NCBI GenBank assembly: GCA_964437365.1
Contig: CAYTGM010000021.1
Coordinates: 36,450 to 100,449, forward strand
Origin: CAYTGM01 sp964437365
Lineage (GTDB): Bacteria > Sumerlaeota > Sumerlaeia > SLMS01
DNA length: 64,000 bases
Direction of reading: 5' to 3'
Part shown: positions 16,709 to 26,269 of the stretch, in pieces
Layout: the number at the start of each line of letters is the position of its first letter
How positions within the stretch are numbered: position 1 is the stretch's first letter
The notes under the pieces: generated by a model
What the model was told of the DNA's origin: nothing
What the model saw: the letters and a program-made list of their open reading frames with translations, nothing else
Database searches by the model: none
Translations under genes and position numbers: made by a program

Positions 16709-17830
16709 TTAAGGAACCGGCGAGTATGTAGCGTTGACTCCTGTTGAGATCGTCGTTGAGAAGATATCGCCAACAACACCAAGAACAGCTCTGACCGGGT
16801 GTTCATAGACGAAGACTTGATCATTATCTTTAAGGGCGAAGTCCGGTTCTTTTCGCTCCTTGATATTCTTAGCGTGAACGAAGAATGATTCCTGAGTTCC
16901 ATCGGCGTTGGTTCGCACAACCTCTACTCGATGTGCTGCTTTGTATCTTAATCCACCTACTTCATTCATAACCTGAGAGAGGGTTCTAAGGCTTGGACCA
17001 AGAAAGACAACGCGAGGGCTTCTAACAGGCCCTTGAACATTCACTGTTCCTGCCGGGGGGATATAGATCACATCTTCTGGTTCCAAAATGATATTGTAGG
17101 TCAGATCACCACCGATAATAAATTCATCCAGAGGAAGAATGATTTCGTCTCGTGGTAAAACTGTTTCACCGTCATCCGTGAGACGATTGATGAGTTCTTG
17201 AGGAGACAACTCCAGGCGTTCTTTCTGAGGGATTTTTTGGCGATATACCTTCAACGTGGAGGCAGGTGGTAGACCATCAGAGCGACCACCAAAGGTCAGT
17301 CCACCGGCTTTGAAAACAGCATCAAGGACCGTATCACCAACTTCCAGTTCGTAGCGACCTGGTTCTCTCACAGTCCCAAGGATAGTAAACTGGTTCTGAT
17401 AATACTTTTCTATTCTAAGTATAGGTTGTGGATCTATAGTGAACTCATCAAAGGCAACTCGAATATCTTCCTGCAGTTGAGCTGCAGTTTTTCCATGGGC
17501 CTTGATCCAGCCGACATAGGGAAGAGTGATTCCTGGATCCTGTGTAACAGGGATTTCGAGTCCAGTAATGATTTCCTCATCATCACTCTGGTTCAAGACT
17601 TCCGGATCTACGAACGACAATGACAGGATATCTCCAGGGCCAATAACATATTCCGTTCGCTCGGGAATTTGCATCGCAGCAATATTGAGTTGTTTAAATC
17701 TTTCAATGAGGTTGTCCTCAATAGGATCGATCGGCGGTGGTACGAATCGACTATTGGGTCCGCGGGTTCCGCAGGAGGCCAAGAGGGTGATGAACGATAA
17801 AAGGACTAGAAACGATGACACAAAACGCAT
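16709..17830 (-). CDS. Wza-type polysaccharide export outer-membrane lipoprotein
   Basis: From ATG 17830 the protein has about 373 residues and a lipoprotein signal peptide, MRFVSSFLVLLSFITLLASC, with the lipid-anchored Cys at 20. The poly-export domain starts at YVIGPGDILSLSF. Two SLBB-like segments follow (FTILGTVREPGRYEL and VNVQGPVRSPRVVFLG). It forms the octameric outer-membrane channel for exopolysaccharide and partners with the Wzc encoded upstream. An earlier GTG at 17869 would overlap the preceding gene and bury the signal peptide, so I reject it. It is flanked by the WecA-like and NusG-like genes in the same operon. Confidence 0.92.
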   Translation of the reverse strand: MRFVSSFLVLLSFITLLASCGTRGPNSRFVPPPIDPIEDNLIERFKQLNIAAMQIPERTEYVIGPGDILSLSFVDPEVLNQSDDEEIITGLEIPVTQDPGITLPYVGWIKAHGKTAAQLQEDIRVAFDEFTIDPQPILRIEKYYQNQFTILGTVREPGRYELEVGDTVLDAVFKAGGLTFGGRSDGLPPASTLKVYRQKIPQKERLELSPQELINRLTDDGETVLPRDEIILPLDEFIIGGDLTYNIILEPEDVIYIPPAGTVNVQGPVRSPRVVFLGPSLRTLSQVMNEVGGLRYKAAHRVEVVRTNADGTQESFFVHAKNIKERKEPDFALKDNDQVFVYEHPVRAVLGVVGDIFSTTISTGVNATYSPVP

Positions 17831-17855
17831 ATTGATGGATCCATTCTCTTTCGGA

Positions 17856-19040
17856 CTAAACAGGGTCACTGATCGATGTTGCTAGTTTTTTTGAACTGCT
17901 ATTATTTGATGTTCTCTCGTGCACACGGTATTCATTTAATTCCGCACTTTCGCGGGCTCTCAGAACCGAAAGAAAGGCAACATTCTCAATGAGCAGAAGA
18001 AGCCCGCAAAACAAAAAGGATGCATTCAGGAGAGTCAAGAGCGGTGCCTCTGCTTTCTCGAGCGTGTATGCTGTCAAACCAAGATAAGCAGTCACAAACC
18101 AGAGGATCCAGACAACTCTCTTTTGTGACAAGCCCAGACTCAATAATCGATGGTGAATATGTTCTTTATCGGGTGCAAAAGGATGCTGACCACGACGAGT
18201 CCGCCTGATAATGGCGATCCCAATATCTACAACAGGAACCGCTATACAGAGCAGAGGAATCAACAGTGTGAGAACTGCTGTGCTCTTTGTACCCGTTGCC
18301 AGCGTTGAATAGGCAAGTAGATACCCAAGTAAGAGAGACCCCGTATCACCAAGAAAGATTTTCGCTGGATGATAGTTGTGGAAGAGAAAACCAAGACAGG
18401 CTCCCGCCGTTAGGACCGGTATCAGTAGGAGAATGGATTGATCGTAGCCAAAAATAATCGACGCCAGAACAATAGAAGCAATAGCACATATACCAGAGCA
18501 CAAACCATCCAGGCCGTCGATAATATTGACAGCATTCATGAGCCCAACCACCCAGAAAACCGTAAGAAAATGGCTCCAGAATGAGAGCTCAAGAGTTCCG
18601 CTTGCAGCGAAAGGCCAGCTGATCGATTCGAGACGAAGCCCTCCAAGACTCATCACAAGACCGACAATAATCTGGCCTGCGAGCTTAAATGAAGCCCTCA
18701 TTGAATAGACATCATCGAGTATACCTATACCAATAATGAGCAACGCACCGATGATCAGGACTATCAATTCGTGACTTCTCGCCTGGAAGAAAGATGGCGC
18801 ACCCAACGCAGTTAAAGATAAAGTAATAATGATTCCGCCAAAGACAGCAAGACCACCAAGTCGAGGTGTCGGTTTCAAGTGAACGCGCCGGGCGTCGGGC
18901 TTATCCATTGCTCCCACCCGACTCGCCAGTTTACCCGCTAAGGGTGTCAGGAGGAGAGTGATCAGTGCTGCTACGGCTCCGGCGATAGTCATAACGATCC
19001 ATGCCGGTATGGATCCGAATACTGTTTGTAGAGGGGTCAT
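17856..19040 (-). CDS. WecA/TagO-like polyprenyl-phosphate HexNAc-1-phosphate transferase
   Basis: This protein of about 394 residues, with roughly eleven membrane helices, belongs to the MraY/WecA family. Diagnostic motifs are DKPDARRVHLKPTPRLGG, GILDDVY, NAVNIIDGLDGL, IFLGDTGSLLLG and the HIHHR box (KEHIHHRLL). It starts repeat-unit assembly by moving an amino-sugar phosphate from a UDP-sugar to undecaprenyl phosphate at the inner membrane. ATG at 19040 has AAGAG eight bases upstream and gives a normal N-terminus. A GTG at 19082 would begin inside a hairpin (CCTCTGC/GCAGAGG, 19070-19090). It sits between wzc and wza, in agreement with a Wzx/Wzy-type or synthase-type exopolysaccharide route. 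Confidence 0.93.
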   Translation of the reverse strand: MTPLQTVFGSIPAWIVMTIAGAVAALITLLLTPLAGKLASRVGAMDKPDARRVHLKPTPRLGGLAVFGGIIITLSLTALGAPSFFQARSHELIVLIIGALLIIGIGILDDVYSMRASFKLAGQIIVGLVMSLGGLRLESISWPFAASGTLELSFWSHFLTVFWVVGLMNAVNIIDGLDGLCSGICAIASIVLASIIFGYDQSILLLIPVLTAGACLGFLFHNYHPAKIFLGDTGSLLLGYLLAYSTLATGTKSTAVLTLLIPLLCIAVPVVDIGIAIIRRTRRGQHPFAPDKEHIHHRLLSLGLSQKRVVWILWFVTAYLGLTAYTLEKAEAPLLTLLNASFLFCGLLLLIENVAFLSVLRARESAELNEYRVHERTSNNSSSKKLATSISDPV

Positions 19041-19103
19041 AAAAAAACTCTTATAGCTTAGACCATTCCCCTCTGCTGCCACCGCAGAGGAAAAATCCTT
19101 TAT

Positions 19104-21470
19104 TTAGTCAACCTTTGAATCTGCGAGAACCTTTTCCTCGTAATCATCTTCTGGCTGTTGTTCATAGCGATAGCTGTAATGTCCGTAACCATAGCCGTAC
19201 TGGTAACCATAGTAACCTTTACCTCTGTTCTGAACGGTATTGTTGTAAACAATTCCCAGTATTGGGGCATCCAGAGAACGAAGTTTTTCAACAGTTCTTT
19301 TAAGGACCTCGATAAGTGTACTCCCCTGCTTAACAACAAGGGCCAAACCATCTACTCTCTTCGAGAGTACAAGAGCGTCTGCCATTCCGTGAGCAGGCGC
19401 AGAATCCAGGATAATCATGGAGTAGCGATCTCTTAACCGCTCGATCAATTCTTTCATCGCATGACTTTCAAGAAGTGTTATTGGAGAGGGAGTAATTAGA
19501 CCTGCAGGCAGCATTTCCAAGTTCTTAAACTCTGTTGGAACAATTGCCTCATCCAAACTCGTTTGTCCTGTCAATACATCAGATAACCCTGGCATTTTCG
19601 GTACGTCGAAGATTTTGTGAAGACTTGGCCTCTTCAAATCGCAGTCAATTAGAAGAGTTTTCTTACCTTGTTCAGCGTAGATGATAGACAAGTTCGAAGA
19701 AACAGTTGATTTACCTTCCTGGGGAAAACAACTCGTCACAAGAATCACCTGTGGCGGGTGTTCGGCACTTGAATACTGTACCGAGGTTCTAAGGTACCTA
19801 AATGCCTCGGCTTCATTCTCCTTTGAATCAGGATTGAGCAGCTGGACAGGACGACGCCCTTTTTTCTTTTGAAAAAGAGATTTCTTTCCACGCTGTTTCA
19901 GAAAGGGTACAAAACCAAGAGTAGGAAGACCGAGCTTTGCTTCGATCATGTTTGGGTTCTTCACAGAGCGATCAAGGTACGTTAACCCGAAGACAATGAC
20001 AGAACCAACGGCGAATCCGAAAATCGTGAAAAGGATCATCGTCTTCGTCAGATTAGGTGAGGTTGGCGCCGTTGCAATCGTCCCACGTGTAACGATCGTA
20101 ACGTTTGTTGGATCGACGTCGTCCTTAATCTCAACCTGTTCATATTCCTGGAGGAGCTTTTTCAAGTTTGCATCAAGGATCTGCTCTCGTGTCCTAAGCT
20201 TACTGAAGTCTTCCATCAGGGGATCGTATTTACTGACCGATTTCTTGTGACTCTCCAACCGATCAGTTAACGCTGCGATTTTATTCTCAGCAAGGATGAG
20301 TTCCCCCTTGATAATTTCTTTCAACTCATCACGTCGCGCCTTCATGTTTTCAAGAATCAGCTCACGTTGCTTCAAAAGTCGTTGAACGTCAGGATGCCTA
20401 TCTTCGAATTTTGAACGCTCTTGTGCGATAAGCATTTCAAGCTCATCAAACTGCTCTTTCATCCTTTGATAACGAGCACTGTCAAGAAGGAGGAGTTCTT
20501 CTGTCGTTTCATTATCGATATTATTTACCTTGGCTTCCAGCAATGCTTTGTCATTCAATTCTTTTTCAATTTCTCGAATTAGTTCTGAATGCGTTGTATT
20601 AGCAATCTGGTAAGCCTCATCAATCGCACGTATATCGTGCTTCTGATTGAAAGCATAGATTTGTTCGCGTAGTCTATCAAGATCATCGTTTCTCTTCTGA
20701 ATCTGTTTTTCAAGATACTCGAGTGCATATCGGAAACGTTCAGCGTTTTCGTCTATGTCATTTTCTTTGAACTGTTCAGCAAACTCGTTAGCAATTCTGG
20801 ATGCACGAGTTGGATCGTTACTGCGAACGGTTATATCAATCAACTTGGTGTTGGGTCTCTGAATCACAGAAACAGAATTCAAGAGTCCTAACGCAGCCTG
20901 CTGACCATCGAGGATATCTTTGTCTATAACTGGCTCAGGATAGGAAACGATTCTCTTCCTGACTTCGAGTGCAAATTCTCGGATAGATTCCCGCAAGACC
21001 TTAAGAGGTGAAGTCTCATCTACTTCCTTTGAGATATTCCTGTACTGATGACCAATAGCATCAATCACACGATTTGCAATCTTTGGACTCTTAATCAGAG
21101 CAACAGCTGTCTGTATTTCATCCCTCTGATAGTAAACCTGGGAGCGCTCTCCACCGAAATTCACAATCTGAGCCGCTGTGGGCTCATACTTGATCGTTGC
21201 TGTTGATGTGTAAACGGGAGTCGTGCGATTGACCTGAAATGCACCCAGACAGCCTGCAACGATGATACAGAAAACGATCAACCAGCGTCTTTGCCACAGT
21301 GGCTGAAGATAGGTTTCGATTCCTTGCGCTGAATCTGCTGAGTTCTCATCATCAGATCCTCCAGATTGTCCATCAGGACCCATCATCGGTATCATCACCG
21401 ACTGAGTTGTTGGCCCCAGAGATTTGATAAATGAGTTCTCTTGAGAGTTACCTTTTTTTTCGATATCCAA
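19104..21470 (-). CDS. wzc: Wzc-type polysaccharide co-polymerase / tyrosine autokinase
   Basis: This 788-residue protein has a Wzz domain with a membrane helix near residues 55-80, a long coiled-coil periplasmic region, a second helix (TMILFTIFGFAVGSVIVFGL) and a cytosolic BY-kinase. The kinase shows Walker A FPQEGKSTVSSNLS, Walker A' LLIDCDLKRP and Walker B MIILDSAP. The C-terminus ends in a very Tyr-rich tail, GYYGYQYGYGYGHYSYRY, the autophosphorylation cluster that controls polymer length and export with Wza. The start is TTG at 21470, with AAAGG and GGAAG upstream. It follows the Wzy-like gene by about 97 bases and lies 63 bases before the WecA-like gene. Confidence 0.94.
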   Translation of the reverse strand: MDIEKKGNSQENSFIKSLGPTTQSVMIPMMGPDGQSGGSDDENSADSAQGIETYLQPLWQRRWLIVFCIIVAGCLGAFQVNRTTPVYTSTATIKYEPTAAQIVNFGGERSQVYYQRDEIQTAVALIKSPKIANRVIDAIGHQYRNISKEVDETSPLKVLRESIREFALEVRKRIVSYPEPVIDKDILDGQQAALGLLNSVSVIQRPNTKLIDITVRSNDPTRASRIANEFAEQFKENDIDENAERFRYALEYLEKQIQKRNDDLDRLREQIYAFNQKHDIRAIDEAYQIANTTHSELIREIEKELNDKALLEAKVNNIDNETTEELLLLDSARYQRMKEQFDELEMLIAQERSKFEDRHPDVQRLLKQRELILENMKARRDELKEIIKGELILAENKIAALTDRLESHKKSVSKYDPLMEDFSKLRTREQILDANLKKLLQEYEQVEIKDDVDPTNVTIVTRGTIATAPTSPNLTKTMILFTIFGFAVGSVIVFGLTYLDRSVKNPNMIEAKLGLPTLGFVPFLKQRGKKSLFQKKKGRRPVQLLNPDSKENEAEAFRYLRTSVQYSSAEHPPQVILVTSCFPQEGKSTVSSNLSIIYAEQGKKTLLIDCDLKRPSLHKIFDVPKMPGLSDVLTGQTSLDEAIVPTEFKNLEMLPAGLITPSPITLLESHAMKELIERLRDRYSMIILDSAPAHGMADALVLSKRVDGLALVVKQGSTLIEVLKRTVEKLRSLDAPILGIVYNNTVQNRGKGYYGYQYGYGYGHYSYRYEQQPEDDYEEKVLADSKVD

Positions 21471-21567
21471 GACTTCCGTACCTTTACTCTTTCGTGTTTA
21501 TTATTGCTCGTTTTTTTTCAAAGCAGCGATCATTCAATTTCTCTCTCATAACCCTCTCTTCAGCCTT

Positions 21568-23178
21568 TTATTGCCTCCTGTCGAGGCTAAAGACTCTCCT
21601 CCGCCGACTACTCAGCTGATCTCCCATGACCCACCGGGTTCCGCGACCAAAAAACAAAGCGACAAGAATCAAAAACTGAAATGAAACCAGTGGAATTCGA
21701 AGGTGAAACTCACCAAGTGCATGGATTAACCCAACAAGAATACCTGCCAGAGAAGCTCTCATCAGAAGCCGATCCTGCCAACTGGACCTCTTAGTCTTAA
21801 GTTCCCACCAGTCACGAGAAGAGCGGATCATGAAAAACAGGATAATCCCGGACCCGATTATAAAGGGAAGTCCCAATTCACTAACAATCTGAGCCCAATC
21901 GCTGTGAGTCCAAACAGCGATCTTCCGCCCTGTAACATTTTCAGACAAATGACGATTAATAGAGAACTCAGCACCTCTCAATCCGACCCCCAGAAAATAA
22001 GTCTCCGGAAGACCCTTCAAGGTTGCAACGGACAACTCTGTCCTTCCGCCGAACGATAAGAAGGAATCACTGCGGCCTCTTTCAATTCTCTCCGAAAGTC
22101 CCCCATGCATAAATGAGAAGGCGACAAGGAAGATGAACACACCAAGAGCAATTACCAGCTTGTCCTTTGGAACTTCCCGCAAGAGTCCACTAATCGTTGC
22201 CTGTGTTGACCGAGATTCCATGGCTTCTTTCCATTCATGCCATACCTCTATCATTACCCAGACAATGACCACCATCGCAGTGGTTAAGATAGATCCACGT
22301 GAGAAGGAAACAAACCATCCAATTGCACCTACCAGAAAGACACCACTCATGGCGACAACCTGATCTGAACGATGAGTCCCAAGACGTGCCCACTCACTAC
22401 CCCTGATCGAGTAAAGGACCCCAATGGAAAGCATCAGAGACATCGCGATGAAAGCAGCGTGGTGATTGGGATTATAGATCACCCCATAGGTTCGTTCCTC
22501 ACCACCTAATGCGAATTTCAAGAATCCAATCAACCCTTCAAGCAGGCCACCTACTACAACCAGCGCCACAAGCGTGCGGGCGCCTCCTTTGCGGGAAGCC
22601 AAAGCCAGGGCACCGAGAAAGAAGGCCGTTGCTGCTACCAGTTGATGCCAGGACCTCAGACCTTGCTCGGGACTCGTGGCCAGTGTAATATGAGAGGGAA
22701 AGTCGATACCTGAGGCATCATAAGAAGCTTTTATGTCACTCCAGATTGGGGACAGCGTGAGAATGAGTCCAGAAGGCAGCGGAAGGAGCTGCAAACCTGA
22801 CCAGATAATCATGAAAAACAGAAGTAGAACGATATACTCAACGGGATTACGAAACGTTGTTTTCCGCTTGTTGAGTGTATAGAAGAGACAGCCCCAACTA
22901 CCAAGCAGGGCACAGGCAAACCAGGCAACGCCACGATGAATGTCATCATCTACAAGTCCATAGTGGAAAAAACCATAAACATATATCAGAGTCACAAGAA
23001 TAGCGCCGACAATTCCAAGAAGGCCAAGCGGAGCCCTTCCCGGTGAATGCTCGCGGCTCGAACTTCTTCTCGATGATCTTCTTACCGATCTGGACTCGAG
23101 TTCGTCCTCAGCCTCTTCGTTATCACTCTGGTCTTCGTATGTATCATCCATGGCTTCTTTTCGCATACCTGTACTCAT
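21568..23178 (-). CDS. O-antigen ligase / Wzy-type polymerase family membrane protein
   Basis: This 536-residue protein has about eleven membrane helices after an unusual charged N-terminal tail of some 45 residues rich in Glu, Ser and Arg (RSVRRSSRRSSSREHS). GVIYNPNHHAAFIAMSLML and WFVSFSRGSILTT match the conserved segments of the Wzy/WaaL superfamily. It should polymerise or ligate lipid-linked repeat units on the periplasmic face. Its ATG overlaps the TGA of the TPR gene (ATGA), so the two are translationally coupled. Family members are hard to split by eye into polymerase and ligase; the neighbouring Wzc and Wza favour a polymerase. Confidence 0.85.
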   Translation of the reverse strand: MSTGMRKEAMDDTYEDQSDNEEAEDELESRSVRRSSRRSSSREHSPGRAPLGLLGIVGAILVTLIYVYGFFHYGLVDDDIHRGVAWFACALLGSWGCLFYTLNKRKTTFRNPVEYIVLLLFFMIIWSGLQLLPLPSGLILTLSPIWSDIKASYDASGIDFPSHITLATSPEQGLRSWHQLVAATAFFLGALALASRKGGARTLVALVVVGGLLEGLIGFLKFALGGEERTYGVIYNPNHHAAFIAMSLMLSIGVLYSIRGSEWARLGTHRSDQVVAMSGVFLVGAIGWFVSFSRGSILTTAMVVIVWVMIEVWHEWKEAMESRSTQATISGLLREVPKDKLVIALGVFIFLVAFSFMHGGLSERIERGRSDSFLSFGGRTELSVATLKGLPETYFLGVGLRGAEFSINRHLSENVTGRKIAVWTHSDWAQIVSELGLPFIIGSGIILFFMIRSSRDWWELKTKRSSWQDRLLMRASLAGILVGLIHALGEFHLRIPLVSFQFLILVALFFGRGTRWVMGDQLSSRRRRVFSLDRRQ

Positions 23179-24491
23179 TTGTCCTCACCTCTGTCAGATG
23201 AACGGACTTGAATCGAATCAACCCAGATATTGATCCGATCTTCGTACATCGCCTTATTTGAGACTCGACGCAGCCGTATCTCGATCACTTCGCCCTCATC
23301 ACGAGGATCGACCACCATCGACAGGTCTTTCCAGCGTCGGTCTTCCCAGGTAACTGGTCTGCTGTTCTCCCAGCGGCCATTAGCTCTGACGGTCATCAAA
23401 CAGGAAGTTGAAGTATGAGGAGCAACCATCAGACGGAGTGAAATCTCAATTGGACCTGTTTTTGGCGGCACAGGAAGAACATAAATCGGCCAGCTGAAGT
23501 TTGAGCGATTCTCAAGATTATCTGCATAGACATAAAGATTGTAGATACCTCGAACATCAGTCTCGAGACTTTCTTCTGTTTCTTCATACCAGCGTGTATC
23601 AGACCACGCTCTCTCCTGCAACTCTTGCCAACCTAGAGAAAAGTCATTATCTAAAGGATTCTTAAGTAAATCCGGGTTATCGATATACATACCGCTGACA
23701 CTCGAAATGGGAACCATTTCCTGAGAGTTCACTCTCCAAATTCGGAAAAGCTGATCGTAGACGATTGGCTCAATTGAAGCCAATTTCACGAACTCACGTT
23801 TAATCGAAACCTCAGACAATAAGTCATTAGAGACTGCTTCCAGAAGATCCCGGCGGTGGTCTACACTTGAAGAACTGGCGGAGGCCAGTACTCCCGCAAG
23901 ATAATCAGGCTCCAGCTGGTTCAGATTCAGTTTCTCGAAAATCTCCAAAGGAGAATATCCGATTTGGCGCAGGGCTCGTGCTGCTTCGGCTCTTCCTTGT
24001 GAATCTAACTCTGATAGCTGCAAAGCAAGCTTCTCCGCATCCTCATCCCGATCCAAAAGCCCAAGTATCTGTATGCCCTGCTGTCTGGGAACAGGGTTCG
24101 ACGGATGAAGGTCATTGGCCGTTTCCAGAGAGGCGACCGCCTCCTCTTCGCTCCCGCTAAAGAGTTGATGACGAGAGAGATTCATCCATAAATCTGCCCT
24201 CAGTGGTCTGAGGTTAATGGCCTCATTCAATAACCCTACCCCTCGCTCATGGTCGCTGGGGAAGTATTCATCCGCGTAGAAACTTGCTGCATCCGAGAAA
24301 TTGCGGACACTGGGATACACTACTTCAGGACTCTCATCGGAAAAATAAGCTTCGGCGCCAAGCTCGCGCCTCTCCGAAGCATATTCCTTGATCTCCTGGT
24401 TCTTGTAAAAATTCCAACCCCATGGGAGTAACAGCCCGGCTGGAATGATACCCAGAAACAACCGTTTGAGTTGCATCAGCTTTTTGGACAT
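23175..24491 (-). CDS. membrane-anchored TPR-repeat protein of the exopolysaccharide operon
   Basis: This 438-residue protein has an N-terminal hydrophobic anchor (LFLGIIPAGLLLPWGW) and TPR-like helices at about residues 80-165 (LNEAINLRPLRADLWMNLSR, then AVASLETANDLHPSNP). The C-terminal 200 residues are beta-rich with many Trp residues. The C-terminal part could be a sugar-binding jelly roll, but no motif proves it. It overlaps the Wzy-like gene by four bases and follows a terminator-like hairpin after the glycosyltransferase. TPR proteins of this type often scaffold polymerase and secretion complexes at the inner membrane. I infer that role and do not recognise a named family. Confidence 0.7.
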   Translation of the reverse strand: MSKKLMQLKRLFLGIIPAGLLLPWGWNFYKNQEIKEYASERRELGAEAYFSDESPEVVYPSVRNFSDAASFYADEYFPSDHERGVGLLNEAINLRPLRADLWMNLSRHQLFSGSEEEAVASLETANDLHPSNPVPRQQGIQILGLLDRDEDAEKLALQLSELDSQGRAEAARALRQIGYSPLEIFEKLNLNQLEPDYLAGVLASASSSSVDHRRDLLEAVSNDLLSEVSIKREFVKLASIEPIVYDQLFRIWRVNSQEMVPISSVSGMYIDNPDLLKNPLDNDFSLGWQELQERAWSDTRWYEETEESLETDVRGIYNLYVYADNLENRSNFSWPIYVLPVPPKTGPIEISLRLMVAPHTSTSCLMTVRANGRWENSRPVTWEDRRWKDLSMVVDPRDEGEVIEIRLRRVSNKAMYEDRINIWVDSIQVRSSDRGEDK

Positions 24492-24515
24492 TAATTAGCA
24501 GGTCCCGTCAAAAAA

Positions 24516-24550
24516 GAAATTAGACCATGATCCTGTATAGATCACGGTCT
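24516..24550 (-). terminator. terminator-like hairpin after the glycosyltransferase gene
   Basis: On the minus strand AGACCGTGATC (24550-24540) and GATCATGGTCT (24532-24522) form an 11-base stem with one mismatch. AATTTCTTTTTT follows. It could reduce read-through from the glycosyltransferase into the TPR/wzy/wzc genes, a natural target for the NusG-like antiterminator. Confidence 0.7.
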
Positions 24551-24610
24551 AAAGAGCTTGGGAAAGTCAAAACAAAAGAAAGTAAAGGCATTTTCTCTGC
24601 AAGAAGGTGT

Positions 24611-25912
24611 CTAGCTGGTTTCTCTGGCCGGCCGCTGTGCCCCCCCAGAAGAAGTCGCATAGTTCAATGTGCTATGTGCAAGCTGGCGAACTCCGCGGAT
24701 ACCTGGAAGCAAACCTTCTTTCTCCAGCATTAAAGAAAACTTACGAACACTGATCACCTGATCAAAATGTCTCAGGAAATATGTACGACCTTTTTCTCCC
24801 ATTTCAGTAGCGAGACTTCGATTTCTGGAAAGCTCTCTAACTGCGTTGGAAAAAGCTTCGGCATTTCCTGGCTCAACGATCAGACCACATCCCGAGTCCT
24901 TAATAATGCGTCCTACTTCACAATCATCACTTCCAACGAACAGAACGGGCTTGGCAGATGCCATGATCCCGTAAAGTTTGCTCGGAACAAGAAGACCATC
25001 GTATTTCTTTTGCAGAGTAATCAAGTGCGCGTCAGGAGCTGACAATGACTGAGCAAGAACCTTTCGATCCTGATAAGGAAGGAATTGAACGTGATCATTC
25101 TTTTCAAGGCTCCGCTGAATAAAGTCTTTCTGACGTCCACCACCAACAAAAGCAAAGTCGACGTGATCTTCCTCTTTAAGACTATCTATACCTTCAACAA
25201 CTTCTTTGAAAGAGTGACATGTTCCCATATTCCCGGAATACATGATGGTGAAACGCGACTCGTCGAAATGAGCTTTAGCAAAGGCGTTGTCATCGCGCTC
25301 AATGGGATAAATCTCTTCACTGCTGGCCCAGCTTTGAATGACGTTGATCTTGGAAGACTTAACACCCTTTCCTTCAATCACTGCTTTCATATCATGGCCG
25401 AGAACAACAACACGATTCGCAGTCAGATAAGATAACCGACCGAGAGTAGACCAGATGACCTTCGCGGGACCTATCTTCGAAAGAACTCCAGCTTTAACAG
25501 CGATATCCGGGTATATATCCATCACCCAGTAAATGAAGCGTGTCTTGCGGAAAACCCGTAGCCAGGTTCCCAGCAAGGAGATCAGAGGAGGGGTCGTCAA
25601 CGTGACGACCACATCACAACGGGGAATCATGTGAATCTTCAGAAAAGCTTTCAAGTAGAACGATATATATCCCATGAACCTTTGACGGAGGCGATCACGC
25701 TTTCCGTTTGTGAGGTTGATACGATGAACATGAACACCGTTGAGAACTTCGTACTTGGGAAGCTCGATATCACGGCCGTCGTAAAGCGAGCGACTTGTCA
25801 ATACATGAACTTCATGCCCATCCTGAGCTAGACTTTCACACAAGTCACTCAGCTGCTGGGCTGTCGCTGCGAAATCTGGCGAATAATACTGGTTAATGAA
25901 GAGAAAACGCAT
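24611..25912 (-). CDS. glycosyltransferase family 4 protein
   Basis: This 433-residue GT-B fold enzyme begins MRFLFINQYYSPDFAATAQQ, the typical start of the WcaI/WbuB-like GT4 group. The acceptor domain has the loop HVLTSRSLYDG. The donor domain has PSKLYGIMASAKPVLF and the acidic pair EVGRII ... GLIVEPGNAEAF that contacts the nucleotide sugar. It adds a sugar to the growing lipid-linked repeat unit on the cytosolic face. It is the first gene of the minus-strand exopolysaccharide block, though a terminator-like hairpin separates it from the rest. Only one glycosyltransferase is present here, so other sugars must be added by enzymes encoded elsewhere. Confidence 0.9.
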   Translation of the reverse strand: MRFLFINQYYSPDFAATAQQLSDLCESLAQDGHEVHVLTSRSLYDGRDIELPKYEVLNGVHVHRINLTNGKRDRLRQRFMGYISFYLKAFLKIHMIPRCDVVVTLTTPPLISLLGTWLRVFRKTRFIYWVMDIYPDIAVKAGVLSKIGPAKVIWSTLGRLSYLTANRVVVLGHDMKAVIEGKGVKSSKINVIQSWASSEEIYPIERDDNAFAKAHFDESRFTIMYSGNMGTCHSFKEVVEGIDSLKEEDHVDFAFVGGGRQKDFIQRSLEKNDHVQFLPYQDRKVLAQSLSAPDAHLITLQKKYDGLLVPSKLYGIMASAKPVLFVGSDDCEVGRIIKDSGCGLIVEPGNAEAFSNAVRELSRNRSLATEMGEKGRTYFLRHFDQVISVRKFSLMLEKEGLLPGIRGVRQLAHSTLNYATSSGGAQRPARETS

Positions 25913-26180
25913 TTAGGTGGGGCCTATCATTCTCAAGATTTAACTCAGAGGATCAGTAACTTTGCCACGGGAGATAACTCTAGTTGGGTTTCGGATTGTC
26001 GGTCCCAGCTTACTTCCCAAGTTCTGATACGTGTTGAAATGATTCCAAGGAGTCAAACGCGTCAGGTCAACGCCAAAACTGTAAAACGTTGAAAACCTCA
26101 GAAACTATTTATAAAGCTTTAATAATAAAGGCTTTGGGAGTCATTGCTAGACGTCTGACAGCCACTCAAAGGACATGGAA
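25913..26180. other. gene-free stretch upstream of the exopolysaccharide block
   Basis: No ORF with a ribosome site is visible. It should hold the promoter for the minus-strand operon. One half-site resembling the REPIN arm (AGACGTCTGACAG near 26147) is present but without its partner. Confidence 0.45.
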
Positions 26181-26208
26181 ATGCCGCTTCCCGAACGAGA
26201 GAAGCGGC
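26181..26208 (-). terminator. terminator after the Asp-tract protein gene
   Basis: GCCGCTTC and GAAGCGGC form a perfect eight-base stem with a ten-base loop. On the minus strand ATTTCC follows. It lies about 60 bases downstream of the stop at 26270. Confidence 0.65.
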
Positions 26209-26269
26209 GTCATTTCTGTCTATAATTTCGTCCATCATGGATGACTTACAAAATCAAAATGGAGAACGA

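Noticed and set aside
17831..17869. Upstream GTG start for the Wza-type protein
   Set aside because: It would put 13 residues before a good lipoprotein signal peptide and overlap the preceding gene.
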